A stretch of DNA of 64,000 bases from Eupeodes corollae (Eukaryota > Arthropoda > Insecta > Diptera > Syrphidae), in contig NC_079149.1 of the NCBI RefSeq assembly GCF_945859685.1, positions 102,388,863 through 102,452,862 of the forward strand. Reading direction: 5' to 3'. Of the stretch, positions 22,450-33,860 are shown piece after piece. The position numbers and the translations under genes are program-made. The notes under the pieces are model-generated. The model had not been told where the DNA came from. It saw only the letters and a list, made by a program, of their open reading frames with translations, and ran no database searches. Positions within the stretch are counted from its first letter, which is position 1. The number at the start of each line of letters is the position of its first letter.

Positions 22450-24780
22450 GTCGATATGTTTAATTTTGGTTTGTTTTTAATCAGTCACTTTCACTATAAT
22501 TTTAACAAATGTATAGATCAATAGCAATATTTCGAGGTAATGTTTAAATTTCAAAGATTTTTCAAGTTCTCTATTAGCAAAAGTAGTGTTTGACAGTTTT
22601 TTCGTTAAATTGTTTTTTTCAGACAAAAATGTATTGATATTCGTTAAAAGAGACACAAGCACAAAAGTGAACAACTGTCATATTCATCTTACCTATGGTT
22701 CTTAATTCAGATTCGTTAAGTTACCTCAATTGAAATAACTCAGAATCTGTCAAATTCTTAATGACTTTCTTGTCACATTCTCCAATGTTCTTACTGACAA
22801 CTTTCTAATGTCAGATTCATTAAAGTAACGGTTGTTAAGGTTAATATACAGTTCTATCAAAAATAATTTTACCTGTTTGGATTTAAATAAAAATGGTTAG
22901 TATCTGTCAAGTTCTTTATTTTTTTTAGTTGACAGATTCGTTCAGTTTTGTATATACCATGATCCATTTGAAAAAGTGTAGTTTTTTCTGTGTGCAGGAA
23001 GACATATTAAATAGTTTTGGTTTTCTTTCGTTAAAATATGTATGTAGGTGAAATACATAATACATAAAAACACCTAACACACCATCAACAGTACAATGAA
23101 CTATTGTGCCATTTTTTATTATAAAATTCTTTTCTTATATTTTCCTTAAACCTCTTAACAATTATACCACCTGTTTGACATAATGACATATAACGGTAAC
23201 GGGGATGGTGACGGTGACGGCAATAAGGATGAGGATGGAAATGCAGATGACTATGGCACGAAATTCACACGAGCAAAGTGGAACTTAAGTGAACTTTAAT
23301 TGGAATGATTCCTTAGAGCATAATTTTTAAAATGCTTGCATTTCAAGACATAGAAATAAAGCGGAGGCGAACAACATACCAAACACAAATTTTCCTCTTT
23401 GGAACATTCACAAGTGCACCCTCTAGAGTACGCAATTTTAATTTTAATTTTCTTTCATTCAAAGAAGTTTTTCTTTAGTGAAATGTTTAACATACAAACT
23501 TTGACGGTGAACGTGAACGTGACAACGAACGACAGCGACATAATACAGTGGAGTAGAATAGCCTTGCAATTGGGATTTTTATGTTTCAAACTCAAATATT
23601 TTTTAAACATTTACTGAACTAAAGGAAATTTGTTTTAATTCATTTTAAGGTTTGCTTGATTCGAATGCAATCTTGTGGGCTTTCTCTTAAGAACCGCCCA
23701 CACGTCTACTTTTAAGAAGAAATTACACATAGTATCTTTCTTAATACAAACATGGTTTGAAACTTCAACTTAACCATATTTTTCCTTTTAAACTTTGAAA
23801 TATAAATGAACATTGAATATTTATAAGTAAAGTATTGAAAAATGTCAACTTAATCCTAAGTCAACCCATAGTGCATCGACCCACGTCATTGTCAGTCAGC
23901 TTCGACCAAGAATTCATAAGACAGGGAATGGAATTGTCAAGTTGAATGGAACGCTCACTTAAACAATGCAATGCACCAGTTGATTACTTTATCTCGAAGG
24001 ATCTTTCGTTGGGTTAGAAAATGCAAATGATTTTTGTTCGTTTCATTAGATTTTTGGTTTAAGGACACGAAAACTTAGAATTCTTTGTGTATGTTGGTAC
24101 TTGTTGAATATTAGTTTTTTAATTTGTTCATGTTTTAAATTGAATTAGAATATTATTTTTATTAAATTAGAAAACAAAAAAAAAACAGAAGTGAACAGAA
24201 GTGAACAGAAGTGAACAGGGAATATACATTTTCGGGTTAAACTTTAATATATGTTTCAAGCTAACTTCAACTCCTTGTACACGTATGCAAGATTCAAATG
24301 AATATCATCATCAAGGATTGGAGTTAAGTTAATAGTTAGGTATAGTTCAACTTGGTTGAGAACTCAAATGTCAAAAAATGAAAGCTTCAAATGTGACAGC
24401 TGAGGAAATAGGGGTATGTTCAAAAATGATACCACATAACCCTTAGGAGAGGAGACATGTTAGCAAAATTTGTCAGTTTACGTAACGTTTTGTGTTATAA
24501 AGGAATGCGGATCGATGCGTATTGACAGTTCACAAAACTAAATGTGAATTTTTATTGACTTACGCTTTCTTACTTTCAAAACTTAGTAATTTTTATGGTT
24601 TTGTATGATTTTGCATTGTTTGTCGCGAAGAAAATATTAAAATCTACTTTTCAACTATCGAGACCATTTACTTGATGATAGCTGAAACACAAACATGCAT
24701 CCTCTTCGCCTGCGTTACGATGGGCCTGCTTCGGGGATGCTTTGAATGACAATTCTAATATGACACTTTTGTCTTTAGCA
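22450..24780. other. No gene recognised
   Basis: AT-rich DNA with repeated short phrases such as TAAAGTAACGGTT (near 20310 and 22820) that hint at further decayed repeats. A (GAACAGAAGT)n microsatellite lies at 24185-24218. No coding sequence is supported. Confidence 0.5.
24185..24218 (+). repeat. 10 bp tandem repeat
   Basis: Three-plus copies of AGAAGTGAAC in tandem. Confidence 0.85.
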
Positions 24781-24794
24781 GCTGTTATTTTTTC

Positions 24795-25034
24795 TGAAAA
24801 GTTTGTTTTGATTTTTTGAGCAGTGGAAGATATAAATTTTTAAATCGAAAAATTGGATTTATCGCGGATGTAGCTTACAAAGCTTATCGTGGATATGTTC
24901 AGCTCATGAAGCAAGGAGAAGCGCAGACTAAAAGACGTTGGTGGGTCCAGGAGCTCAATCTACGGAGTTCTTCAATCTTTAAGGATTTCTTCGAAAATCT
25001 TTTTCTGTTCTACAAATACATTTGTAAAAGTTAA
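24795..25034 (+). pseudogene. Possible HARBI1/PIF-like N-terminal fragment
   Basis: The frame is open from about 24795 to the stop at 25032-25034 and has no convincing ATG. It contains AYKAYRGYVQLMKQGEAQTK followed by RRWWVQELNLRSS and FKDFFENLF. A basic stretch followed by RRWWV and an acidic/aromatic segment is typical of the region just before the nuclease domain in HARBI1-like proteins of insects. No nuclease motifs follow; downstream is AT-rich with a likely AATAAAA signal (25033-25040). This is a family guess from one motif; it could also be a small unrelated exon. Confidence 0.35.
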
Positions 25035-25914
25035 TAAAACCTTTTTAATATTTCAATAACCTACCTTTCAACTTTTTCTACTAATCAATGGTTATCCCTC
25101 CAAATGCATAAATGTGTTTTGTTTGTTGACTTTTGTTTATAGCTATTGAGCTGTCAGACAAAGCTAATGTTCAACAAATTTGATCCAGAGCTTCCGGTTT
25201 AAGTCACATTACGTAACATCACGTTCTTTTTCTTACGATTGTCAAACGAAACGTGAGATCAAAGCTCCATCGTGATAGCATGCAATAAAATCCTATGGCT
25301 GGACTCATAAACGTCAGGTGAAGCCGAAGCTGAAGCTTGTTTGTGATTCAGCCATAAAGGTCTCAAAGTGTTAAAGCCAAAAATACTAAATTATCAAGAA
25401 GCGATTTTTAAATTGACATTTCTGTTTGCCTACAAGCTGCGGAAAACTAAATGTGAGGAAGTGTGTGTAAAAAATGCAAAAACAAAACACATTCTCGTAT
25501 TAAGCCCTCAGACCAATCAAATTGCTTCATTTTGAAAGTGTCATAAAAGCGTTCAAAAATGATGCAATTTTAAATTTTTAAGTGCTCTTTTTAATAGATT
25601 TTTTATTTCAGCCAAAATAAAGATTTTTAGTGCATATTTAATTTAATAGCGTTGAAGAAAAACACATTAAATTGCCATATTTAAATTACAATGCGGCAAA
25701 TGTGTAAAGGACACAAAACTTCTAACCGAATAAAGCAGACTTGTTAAAACAAATATTTTGCACTTTATAATTTAAAAATCTTAAGGAACAAAATTTGCTT
25801 TTATTTTAAGCTTTTGACTCCTTTTGTGCATTTAAACAATTTCTTAAAACAATAAAAAAACACTGTTTAGAAACTTAAAATGTTTAAGGAATGAATTAAA
25901 ATAATATTTCTGCC
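25035..25914. other. No gene recognised
   Basis: AT-rich spacer between the HARBI1-like fragment and LINE L3. Short inverted phrases such as TTACGTAACATCACG occur, but no gene is supported. Confidence 0.45.
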
Positions 25915-28735
25915 TTACTTACTTATTTACTTAAGGTGGCGCTACAGTCCTGTGTGAACTAGGGCCTCACCCAACAAACTTCTCCATCTACCTCGGTCCC
26001 TAGCTAGATGTCTCCAGTTTCGCGCTCCAAGTTGGGTGAGGTCACTTTCTACTTGTGCGCGCCACCTGATCCGCGGTCTTCCTCTACTGCACTGTCCTGT
26101 GGGTGTGGATTCGAAGACTTTCCAGACCGGAGCATTGGTTTCAATGCGCTCTACGTGACCCAGCCATCTAAGTCGTTGGACTTTTACCCTTCTGACTAAG
26201 TCTATGTCGCTGTACAGCCCGTAAAGCTCGTCGTTCCATCTTCTCTCCCACTCCCCTTCGATGCATACGGGATTGAAGATCACACGAAGAACATTTCTCT
26301 CGAAGCGACCCAAGGTGCTTTCATCCGCTTTTGTCATAGTCCATGCTTCTGCACCGTATAGCAGGACGGGGATGATAAGGGTCTTATATAGCAACACTTT
26401 GGTCCCTCGAGAGAGGACTTTACCACTCAATTGCTTTCTTAGTCCAAAGAAACAGCGGTTAGCATGAGTTATTCTGCGTTTGATCTCAGCGCTGGTGTCC
26501 TTGTTTGTATTAATAGCGATGCCTAGGTAGGCAAAGTCCTTAACTACCTTATAGATATAGCTGTCCATGGTGACGTTTTGTCCAAAACGTCGTCGTTCAG
26601 TGTCCTTTTTTGATGACAGCATATATTTGGTCTTGCCCTCATTGACCACTAAACCACTAAACACTAAACATCTTCTTCGCTTCTGTCACAATGCTTAAAA
26701 ACGCTCCACTGACATCACTCTTTAATCTTCCAGTTATGTCAATATCATCTGCGTATCCGAGTAGTTGGATGGACCTTTGGAAGATTGTGCCTCTAGTGTT
26801 GACGGTTGAGTTTTGTACAATTCTTTGCAGAACGATATTGAAGAAGTCGCATGACAGTGCATCGCCTTGTCTAAAACCTTTTTTGACATCAAATGCATCG
26901 GTGAGATCTTTTCCGACCTTGATAGAGCAGCGTGCATCCTACATCGTCATTCTGCACAAACGGATAAGTTTGACAGGGATGCCAAAACTAGATATTGCTC
27001 GGTAGAGCTCTTCCCTATAGATGCTGTCATACGCGGCTCTAAAATCGATAAAGAGATGGTGGGTATCGACTTGAAGCTCCTGGGTTTTTTCCAAGATCTG
27101 CCATAGTGTGAATATTTGGTCGATAGTGGACTTTCCTGGTCTGAAGCCACACTGATAAGGACCAATCAGGTTGTTGACGAACGGCTTCAAACGTTCACAT
27201 AATACGGCAGAGAGGATCTTATACGCAATGTTAAGGACACTGATGCCTCTGTAGTTTGCGCAATTTCGCATCGACTGCGGTTCTACTACGATGTTCCCCT
27301 GATCGTCTTTACAGGCTTCGGTTCGCTAGTACCCTTGAGAGTTTTTTGTACCTTTTGGTAAAATTACCGAACATCATTCCTGTTGTGACATCCCTCTATC
27401 TCCTCGATCGTGCGCTTCTCATGCTTTTTTCCATCTAAGAAGCCGGTGTTCCCCTCTCCTCTTCTGTTCGTAGAGCTCGCTAGTAGCTCTGGTCTATCTT
27501 TGCAGCGCCGCCGTTTCGTATGCCTGTTGTTTCGCTTTGGTGGCCGGTGGAACCTAGCACTTTAGAGGCGGCATCCCTGATAGCTGCAAGGCAATGTTGC
27601 CGCTGGTTTTCAATGCTTAATGCAGCCAGCACAGGACGCCTTAAGAGGTTATTAAACACTAGATCAGAAAAGGACATGGCAATCTCTTGCGATTGTAGCT
27701 GTCTAACGTCGAAGCTTCTCTGGATATCCGTAGGCGTATCTTGGCTACAACGAGGTAGTGGTCCGAGTCAATGTTGGCCTCTCGGAATGTTCAGATATCA
27801 TGTATAGTAGAGAAGTGTCGTGCGTCGATCGCAATGTGGTCAATCTGGTTGACGGTTGATTGATCAGGAGATTTCCATGTCCCCTTGTGGATATTGAGAT
27901 GCGTGAACTGCGTACTAGCTACCAGAACGTCTAGCCCCGCAGCGAAATCGACCAGCCTGAATCCGTTGTCGGAGGTAATGTCGTGCAGGCTGTATCTCCC
28001 GATTATCCCACCAAAGATGTCTTCTCTTCATAGCTTGGCATTAAAATCTCCTAAGACAATTTTAATGTCATAGCCAGGGCACTGCTCATATGTCTTGTCC
28101 AAGAGCTCGAAGAATATGTCTTTGGTGTCTTCATCTTTCTCCTCTGTTGGGGCATGCGCGCATATTTGGCTTATGTTGGCGAATTCAGCCTTGATGCGGA
28201 TTGTCGTGATACGCTCGCTCACACTGTTGAAACTCAAGACTTTTAGCCTGAGTCTAGTTTGCGTGGGTTGTCAACAGTAGATCCGTCCGTATACGAGGCT
28301 TGTTGGTGCTTCGCAACTAATGGTATTTTTTACGTGGCCAGGAAGTCACCCCGACGGCACAACACCCAATTTGGAGGGCCAGATCCTTAGTATAACTCCA
28401 AGGAAGGGGAGCCGGATAAACCGCTCCTTACAGGCCTGGGCTCCGAATGTGTCGAAGAAGCCCTATAAGGTGTTCACTAAGTAGTTCAACCTTACTGGAA
28501 CTGTAGACGCCACCGTTGATTCCATCTCGAGAATTCGTCCGCTGCCGCCTGGAAGGAGAGGTGCCTCAGTGGAAACACCTCTCCCCCCCCTCTCTCGTTT
28601 GCTGCCCCCAACAACTTTCCACTGGCGTTGGAACCCAATCTCCAGTTGAGGTACTAGGCACGCGATGTTCACCATGGGGAGGTGAGAGTAGGAGTTTATA
28701 GACAGCGGTGGGTTTTGAGAAAAACCTGTTGACAT
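25915..28735 (-). mobile_element. LINE copy L3, with internal deletions
   Basis: Minus-strand non-LTR element. The 3' tail at the left edge reads TTACTTACTTATTTACTTAAGG. From right to left it keeps a 5' leader frame (28735-28463), parts of an APE-type endonuclease (28237-28028 with ICAHAPTEEKDEDT and IKIVLGDFNAKL), decayed sequence to 27480, the RT fingers and palm (27271-26734) and an intact C-terminal frame (26664-25942). Compared with L4 two segments are missing: about 340 bp near 27267 (joint TTTC|GCATCGACTG) and about 240 bp near 28250, which removes the first endonuclease motif. The 5' leader extends roughly 110 bp beyond the point where L4 and L5 stop (the TGGAAAGTTG block at 28615-28624). 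Confidence 0.9.
25942..26664 (-). CDS. LINE L3 ORF, C-terminal 240 residues
   Basis: Longest undamaged stretch of the RT C-terminal region in this family. It contains LVVNEGKTKYML, KDFAYLGIAINTNKDTSAEI, ANRCFFGLRKQLSGKVL, TLIIPVLLYGAEAWTMTK, LRWLGHVERIE and RGRPRIRWRAQVESD. The stop at 25942-25944 lies about 20 bp from the (AAGT)n tail, so the 3' untranslated region is very short. The catalytic YADD is just upstream at about 26755, in a different frame owing to damage near 26660. These motifs resemble insect elements annotated as craniofacial-development-protein-2-like or RTE-like; clade assignment is tentative. Confidence 0.8.
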   Translation of the reverse strand: MFSGLVVNEGKTKYMLSSKKDTERRRFGQNVTMDSYIYKVVKDFAYLGIAINTNKDTSAEIKRRITHANRCFFGLRKQLSGKVLSRGTKVLLYKTLIIPVLLYGAEAWTMTKADESTLGRFERNVLRVIFNPVCIEGEWERRWNDELYGLYSDIDLVRRVKVQRLRWLGHVERIETNAPVWKVFESTPTGQCSRGRPRIRWRAQVESDLTQLGARNWRHLARDRGRWRSLLGEALVHTGL

Positions 28736-30290
28736 CTTTTTATGATTAAAATGTCAAAATTACAAATACAGCAATATTATTATTATTATTATTTTATTAT
28801 TATTTATTAATCCAAAAACATAAATGTACAGATTAATCTTAAAAGCTAACAGCACTAGCTCTATGGCTTTAGGCTGGGATCTTACAATACAGCAATAAAA
28901 ACGGCTTTGGAGATTGAAACGTCCATCGGATTTCATCTCCGTAATTGAATATTTTTGGTCAAATCGCTTGTGAAAAAATCTCTAGACATTAAACTACCCA
29001 TTCTCTCCTTTGCCCTTCAAATATAATTTCATTTAAAAAAAATGTATGAAGCTCCAATGCAATGTGTTTCCCTTCAAGTACGGTCTTACTGCTTTAAAGC
29101 CAATAAATCGATCAGGAGAGCACGTCTAGAATAAATTATGGAAAATTTCAAAAACCATTCAATTCCAAGTGCTTCAACTTGACCCACATACATTATTAAT
29201 GAACACTTTCAGAGAGCTATGTGTAGGTGTACTCGTATGTTAATCAAAATTGAAACTTAAAACCAGAATCTCAATTGATTAGGCCATGCAGAAAATCAAT
29301 TTTTCCAATAAGTACATCATTGAGGAGAAGAATGAAAACAAAATATTCCAATTGAACTTTTCAAATATCATAAATTTCATAAATGTTTATTTAATTTTGT
29401 ATATTTTCCTATAAATTATAGAAAAATCCGAATGAAATACAATTTTAAACAACAACAAAAAATCCAACAATTTTTACCATCAACAAATCAAATATTATTT
29501 TAACATCATGAAAATTCCCAGCATATAAAATTTTATGTACACCTAAATATGAGTAGGTTAGGTATGAACATATTTTGAAACTTGCACAATTTGAAATATC
29601 GGAAACAAATAAAATTGAAATATTTTGTTTCCGTTTTTCCTATTTTCCTGATTTAAAAAATAGAAGTAGTTGGGTACTATAATATGCTTCAGCAAACAAT
29701 GCCTGCACCTCAGTGATTTTGATTTGAGATGCCAAAACGGGTATTGACTGCAGATGATGCATTTTATTGCAAGTAGTCGCAGTCATGTATTTTATTACCA
29801 AAAATAAACATCAAAACTACTCAGCAACTATTCAAGAGAAAAATACGTTCTTTTTATTGTTTTTTTTTTTTCAACTTTTATTTTCCATTGTTTTCTCGTA
29901 TTTTATTTTAAGGTAAACTTTAAAAGAAAAAACAGGGAAAAGGGTGGTACACCAAAAATATGGGAACCACCTGCATTTGAAATGTCTTTTATACTTTCCG
30001 CATTCTTCGATTGAGACTTAATCATTTTTTGCGACTTATTGTAATCGGATTTTATTTGGATAGCCTACTATTTGGACAAACGTAAGTTTTAACATTTTGT
30101 AACTGTCATCACTTGACATTTGACAAATAAAAACTACGCCATTGGGTGCGTTCATTCTCGTGTTACAATGTTCAACGAGTTGAATAGCTGTATGGAGATA
30201 GCTGTCAAAAAAACAAAAACAACTTTCAGGAATTTTTTTAATTTTATTTCTAATTCCTTCTTATCGATAATTGACCCGTGTTCTTCAAGA
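28736..30290. other. No gene recognised; (ATT)n tract
   Basis: AT-rich DNA. An (ATT)n microsatellite lies at about 28768-28806. A T-rich tract occurs at 29858-29872. No coding sequence or repeat family was recognised in the remainder. Confidence 0.5.
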
Positions 30291-30294
30291 ACTT

Positions 30295-30760
30295 TTATAA
30301 TTTCTTGAAAAGTTGTTCTTCGCCGGGTTTTCGGGTCTCAGAGCTGGTCCTTTCTCTTTCTGTACTCCCCAAGAAGAGTAGAATGGATTTATGTTCCCAA
30401 CCTTAAAAAGACGGAATAGAAGGGTTCTTCTTTGGGGTTTTGAAACATTTAAAAGAATAACTTACCTTTTTCTTTTAGCGACCTTATATGCTTGTAGCTC
30501 CACAAGCATTCCGCCTCTGTCTGCTTTTATACATAGAAAATAAAAAGTTAGATTTTTTTTTTCTTCTACCCGTGGAACAGGATGAGGTTCTTCAACTTCA
30601 GAATGCTGGACACTAGACTTTAGGTAAGACCTAGCAGATTGGTCATCTACAAAACGAGAGCGAAATAAGTCAATTTTGAAGTTTAAAAAAATAGATCATA
30701 ATTACCTTCTTCATCGTCTATTATGTACAGAACAACCTCAAACACAACTTCAACTAACAT
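30295..30760 (-). CDS. Putative small spliced gene, unrecognised
   Basis: Minus-strand exon chain inferred from splice sites and frame. Exon 1 is 30760-30706, starting ATG (MLVEVVFEVVLYIIDDEE) and ending in phase 1 at a GTAATT donor. The intron is 59 bp (30705-30647) and ends TTTTGTAG. Exon 2 is 30646-30466 and stays in frame for 59 codons (DDQSARSYLKSSVQHSEVEE, then a basic end VAKRKR) to a GTAAGT donor. A third exon probably begins near 30355 or 30349 and reads RTSSETRKPGEEQLFKKL to a TAA at 30295-30297. A different frame beyond that stop (QEIIKVLEEHGSIIDKKELE) also looks protein-like, so one base may have been lost. Acidic then basic composition is the only visible character. It might be a host gene or an accessory ORF of a PIF/Harbinger element. 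Confidence 0.4.
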
Positions 30761-31007
30761 TTTGTATCTTTTGTTTATGAAAAAATACAAAAAGCTGCAA
30801 TTAATTTTCAAGTTTCTTGAAATTCAACCATGTTTAAATCATCTGTTCTGTCAAATACTTAAATACCCCAAAAATTCTTGGATACCTTTGAATTCCTTTT
30901 TTGACATCTCAGCTGTTTTTGATCAGCTGTTATTCTACACGTAAAACTTTGACAGAAAGGTATCCGAGTACCTTATCTGTTTGAGATTGAACGCAGCCAT
31001 TAACTGT

Positions 31008-31793
31008 CTAGTTTATATTTCTTAGACCTGAGAGATTTCCATATTTTCAAAATCAATTTTCAATTTTGCTGACAGAAATCTGATAATAGAGTGTTCATGA
31101 TTCGATTTCTCAAGAATTCTTTATCACACAATTCAAAAAGGAAGAAAAGAAATGATAAGCTTATTTCATTTCTAAGCAAGAATGAATAGTTTATATTAGG
31201 TCCGTTCGCGTACCTTCCTAAAACAGTCTATTTTTACGAAAAATTTAATTAAATTCTGTTCGCGTACTCAAAAATTTTGTAGTTTTTCTTAAAAGAGAGA
31301 GTAAAATATTTCCCCAACCTACGAATTAATTTATGAAAAGTGTCAAATTTGATAGAATTTCAAATAAATTGCTCGATTTTGCTGTCACTTATAAAATTAA
31401 AAATTCTTTTCCCAAAGAACAGCAACAGGATTGATATTTTCAAGTTTCAATTTCATAAAAAAAAACAATGGACCAGCATAATGTTGCTGAACATCATGTT
31501 GTCTTAATTTATCCATTTACAAAAAAATACGATGAAACAATGATGTTTCAAAATTTATATTTTTTTGACAGTCAAATTGTAGGAAAAGTTTGTTGTTTTA
31601 CCGTTCGCTTACTTGTTTGTAGTTTTGTCTCTTTGTGAGAGAATTTTACCCCCAACCTTTAAAATATCTCTTTTAACGAATTTAAGTGCTGAAAGTAAAC
31701 GAACGGACCTATTTTGTGTTTATATTTTATTCTCTTGATCTTTCAATACATGTGAGAATATTCTCAGAAATCTTAGAAACAACATAAACTGGC
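31008..31793. repeat. MITE-like element (outer), interrupted
   Basis: Ends form an imperfect inverted repeat: CTAGTTTATATTTCTTAGAC at the left, and GGCCAGTTTATGTTGTTTCT on the reverse strand at the right. It is about 270 bp long once the inner element (31199-31709) is removed. A second copy without the insertion is at 62209-62491; internal blocks such as AAGAATTC, ATCACAC/ATCGCAC and GAATGAATAGT align in order. Confidence 0.7.
31199..31709. repeat. MITE-like element (inner), TA target
   Basis: Terminal inverted repeat GGTCCGTTCGCGTAC at the left and GGTCCGTTCGTTTAC on the reverse strand at the right, flanked by TA at 31197-31198 and 31710-31711. It contains a diverged internal direct repeat: GTTCGCGTAC...CCCCAACCT (31257-31322) and GTTCGCTTAC...CCCCAACCT (31604-31660). 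No coding capacity. The TA target suggests mobilisation by a Tc1/mariner-type or similar transposase. Confidence 0.75.
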
Positions 31794-31799
31794 CAAATA

Positions 31800-32534
31800 G
31801 AAACGTTTTGAAATTGTTATGTCAAATATTTAAAATCTTTACCTTTGTACAAGGAAACACATGAAATGAGAATTGAAAAATCCTCCAAAAATAATAACCC
31901 ATGTCATAAAAACGATTGATCATAAAACTGTAGAAATTGTTGAGAGTTGTAAGTCTGTTGTTTTAAGTTCGAATCTTGTCTAAGTTGTTAAAAAAAAAAA
32001 ACTTAAAGAGAACCAAAAACCGTGTTTTTAAGGTTAATGTAAAACAGTATGTTTTTCAATAATAAATTGTATGACGGTTTTATAAATCCATGTCTTCTTA
32101 ATTATTTCCTAAAAATTCTCATTAATGTTGAGTCTTTAGTGAACTCTTTAAGAAGTTTGGGTAAACCTTGTATTTAATGTTTTGGAGTTGATTTTAAGTG
32201 CTGATTTCGAGTCACATCTTCGATTTTAGCTCCAATTACTATTATCAGTTAGCTTTGTCGAATTAAAAAGTTTCACATTTCTCGAGGGTTCTAAAACCCT
32301 AAAATCTAAACGTTGTTGATATCAAATAAAATCAAACATACAGATTCCGAAACCATCTAAAATAATTGAACCGATCGAAGAATAACGGTTTTGAAAGCTG
32401 GTATTTTATTAGAAAAAGTGACCGCTTTTTTACAAGAAAGAAAAACCCTAAATAAAAACAAATATTTTCAAGTCTAATATCTCAAAAACTTGATATGATC
32501 AGAGTGATTTTGTAGTATGATTTGAAGAAAGGCC
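31800..32534. other. No gene recognised
   Basis: AT-rich spacer. Part next to the hAT element may belong to the PIF-like relic into which the hAT jumped, but I cannot read protein in it. Confidence 0.45.
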
Positions 32535-33023
32535 ATCGCAAACAGGCCCGGTTTAAAGAAAATTTGGGCCGGGGCTATTTCAAATTTGAGTCCCCTAAAA
32601 AGATATAAAACCCAAGCAAGCCAGTCCCTCATTACTCGGATCATCTTAAACCCCAAGCGCGTCAAAACACAATAATCTGCTAGAATTCCCAGCCCTCAAA
32701 GACAATGTGCCGAGGAGTTGACGCTTCGAAAATCCAAGAAGCTATCCACCAAGTGCTCCAACCCAGGATAATATTACGAATTTTTAATACCCGGCGCTAA
32801 TTTATTCATTAGGGGTTTTTTTAAAGGTTTTTGAAAAATTAAATCAATCGGAAATAAAAAATCTCAAACCCAAAAGCCCACATAACCCAATTTTAGTTAA
32901 TCCAAAAACCATGAACTCAAACCGTCAGACCATTTCTTTTTGATTATTCAAAACTCTAAAAATCAAAAGTAACAAATTATGTAGTAATTAGGATTTCTAA
33001 GAAAGAGTAAGTATCCATAAGAA

Positions 33024-33294
33024 GTACCCGTAGCATGATAGTTAGTACGTTAGACTGTCATGCAAGGGGCCTTGGGTTCGATCCCTGCCTGTGCCACCTA
33101 ACTGCCTCTTGCGAGGAATTGACAAATCCTCCAAGAGTAATTCTTGTCATGAAATGTGCTTTCTTTATTCACCCGTTCGGATTCGGCACATAAATTCTAG
33201 GTCCCTTCCATCTCTGACAACATTACTCGCACACAGGAATGGTTGAGAGTTGTAAGTCAATAGGCTCTGGTTCTTCGTGGACTGTTGCGCCACC
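33024..33294 (+). mobile_element. tRNA-derived SINE inside hAT
   Basis: Head GTACCCGTAGCATGATAGTT, box B GGGTTCGATCCC at about 33070-33081 (closest of the copies to the tRNA consensus), body with CTGCCTCTTGCGAGGAATTG, and 3' end GGACTGTTGCGCCACCTAAT. The AT-rich tail follows. No clear target duplication. Confidence 0.85.
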
Positions 33295-33398
33295 TAATTT
33301 ATTATTTTTAAATATTCATTGTAAATAATAACTATTGAACAAATTTTTTTTCTCAATTTCAATCGATCTTAATAATTCTGATTCGATTGGAAAACGAG

Positions 33399-33860
33399 TT
33401 AAGGATGATAATCTTTCATCCAAAATCGAAGATCGGTACAAATTTTTATTCTTTTAAGGACTGAAAAAGATCTTTCTGCATCACAATTAGCTATAGGTAT
33501 TGTTACGAATATTCTAAGGGCTATATAAACATTTGGAAGAACGTCAATCATCTGTTTTTCAACGATCCAGTAAAGTATTTTAAATGGTGAAATAAGTTCA
33601 CTTTTTTCTTTTTGAACTTGAAAAGAAAACACTTGTGGCTGCAATTTCATCATTTGAATAAGCTGCTTCATGATAAATTTCGACTAAATTTTTTGCTCAT
33701 ACTTAAAATATTGCAAACAAAACCCGAGATATCAGTGATGTTAGTGTAAGCTTCAATCCTCTTGTGCATTTCTGTGAGCAATTTATCTCTTATTACATAA
33801 AAAGTGCCAATTCCAAACTTATCAGATCCATAGAGTGTCAATGTATCTCGAGTGTCGATG
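33399..33860 (-). pseudogene. hAT transposase C-terminal remnant (ZMYM1-like)
   Basis: Remnant of the transposase of the surrounding hAT element. From the right, the frame at about 33840-33690 reads GTFYVIRDKLLTEMHKRIEA and TNITDISGF. After a stop, the frame 33671-33399 ends with the hAT dimerisation signature: LPNVYIALRIFVTIPIANCD, AERSFSVLKRIK. This order matches insect ZMYM1-like hAT proteins. N-terminal zinc-finger and catalytic portions are not readable, so the protein is non-functional. Confidence 0.8.

Noticed and set aside
33065..33090. Functional tRNA gene at the SINE head
   Set aside because: Box B is good, but the acceptor and anticodon stems do not pair well and the same sequence is the head of every SINE copy.
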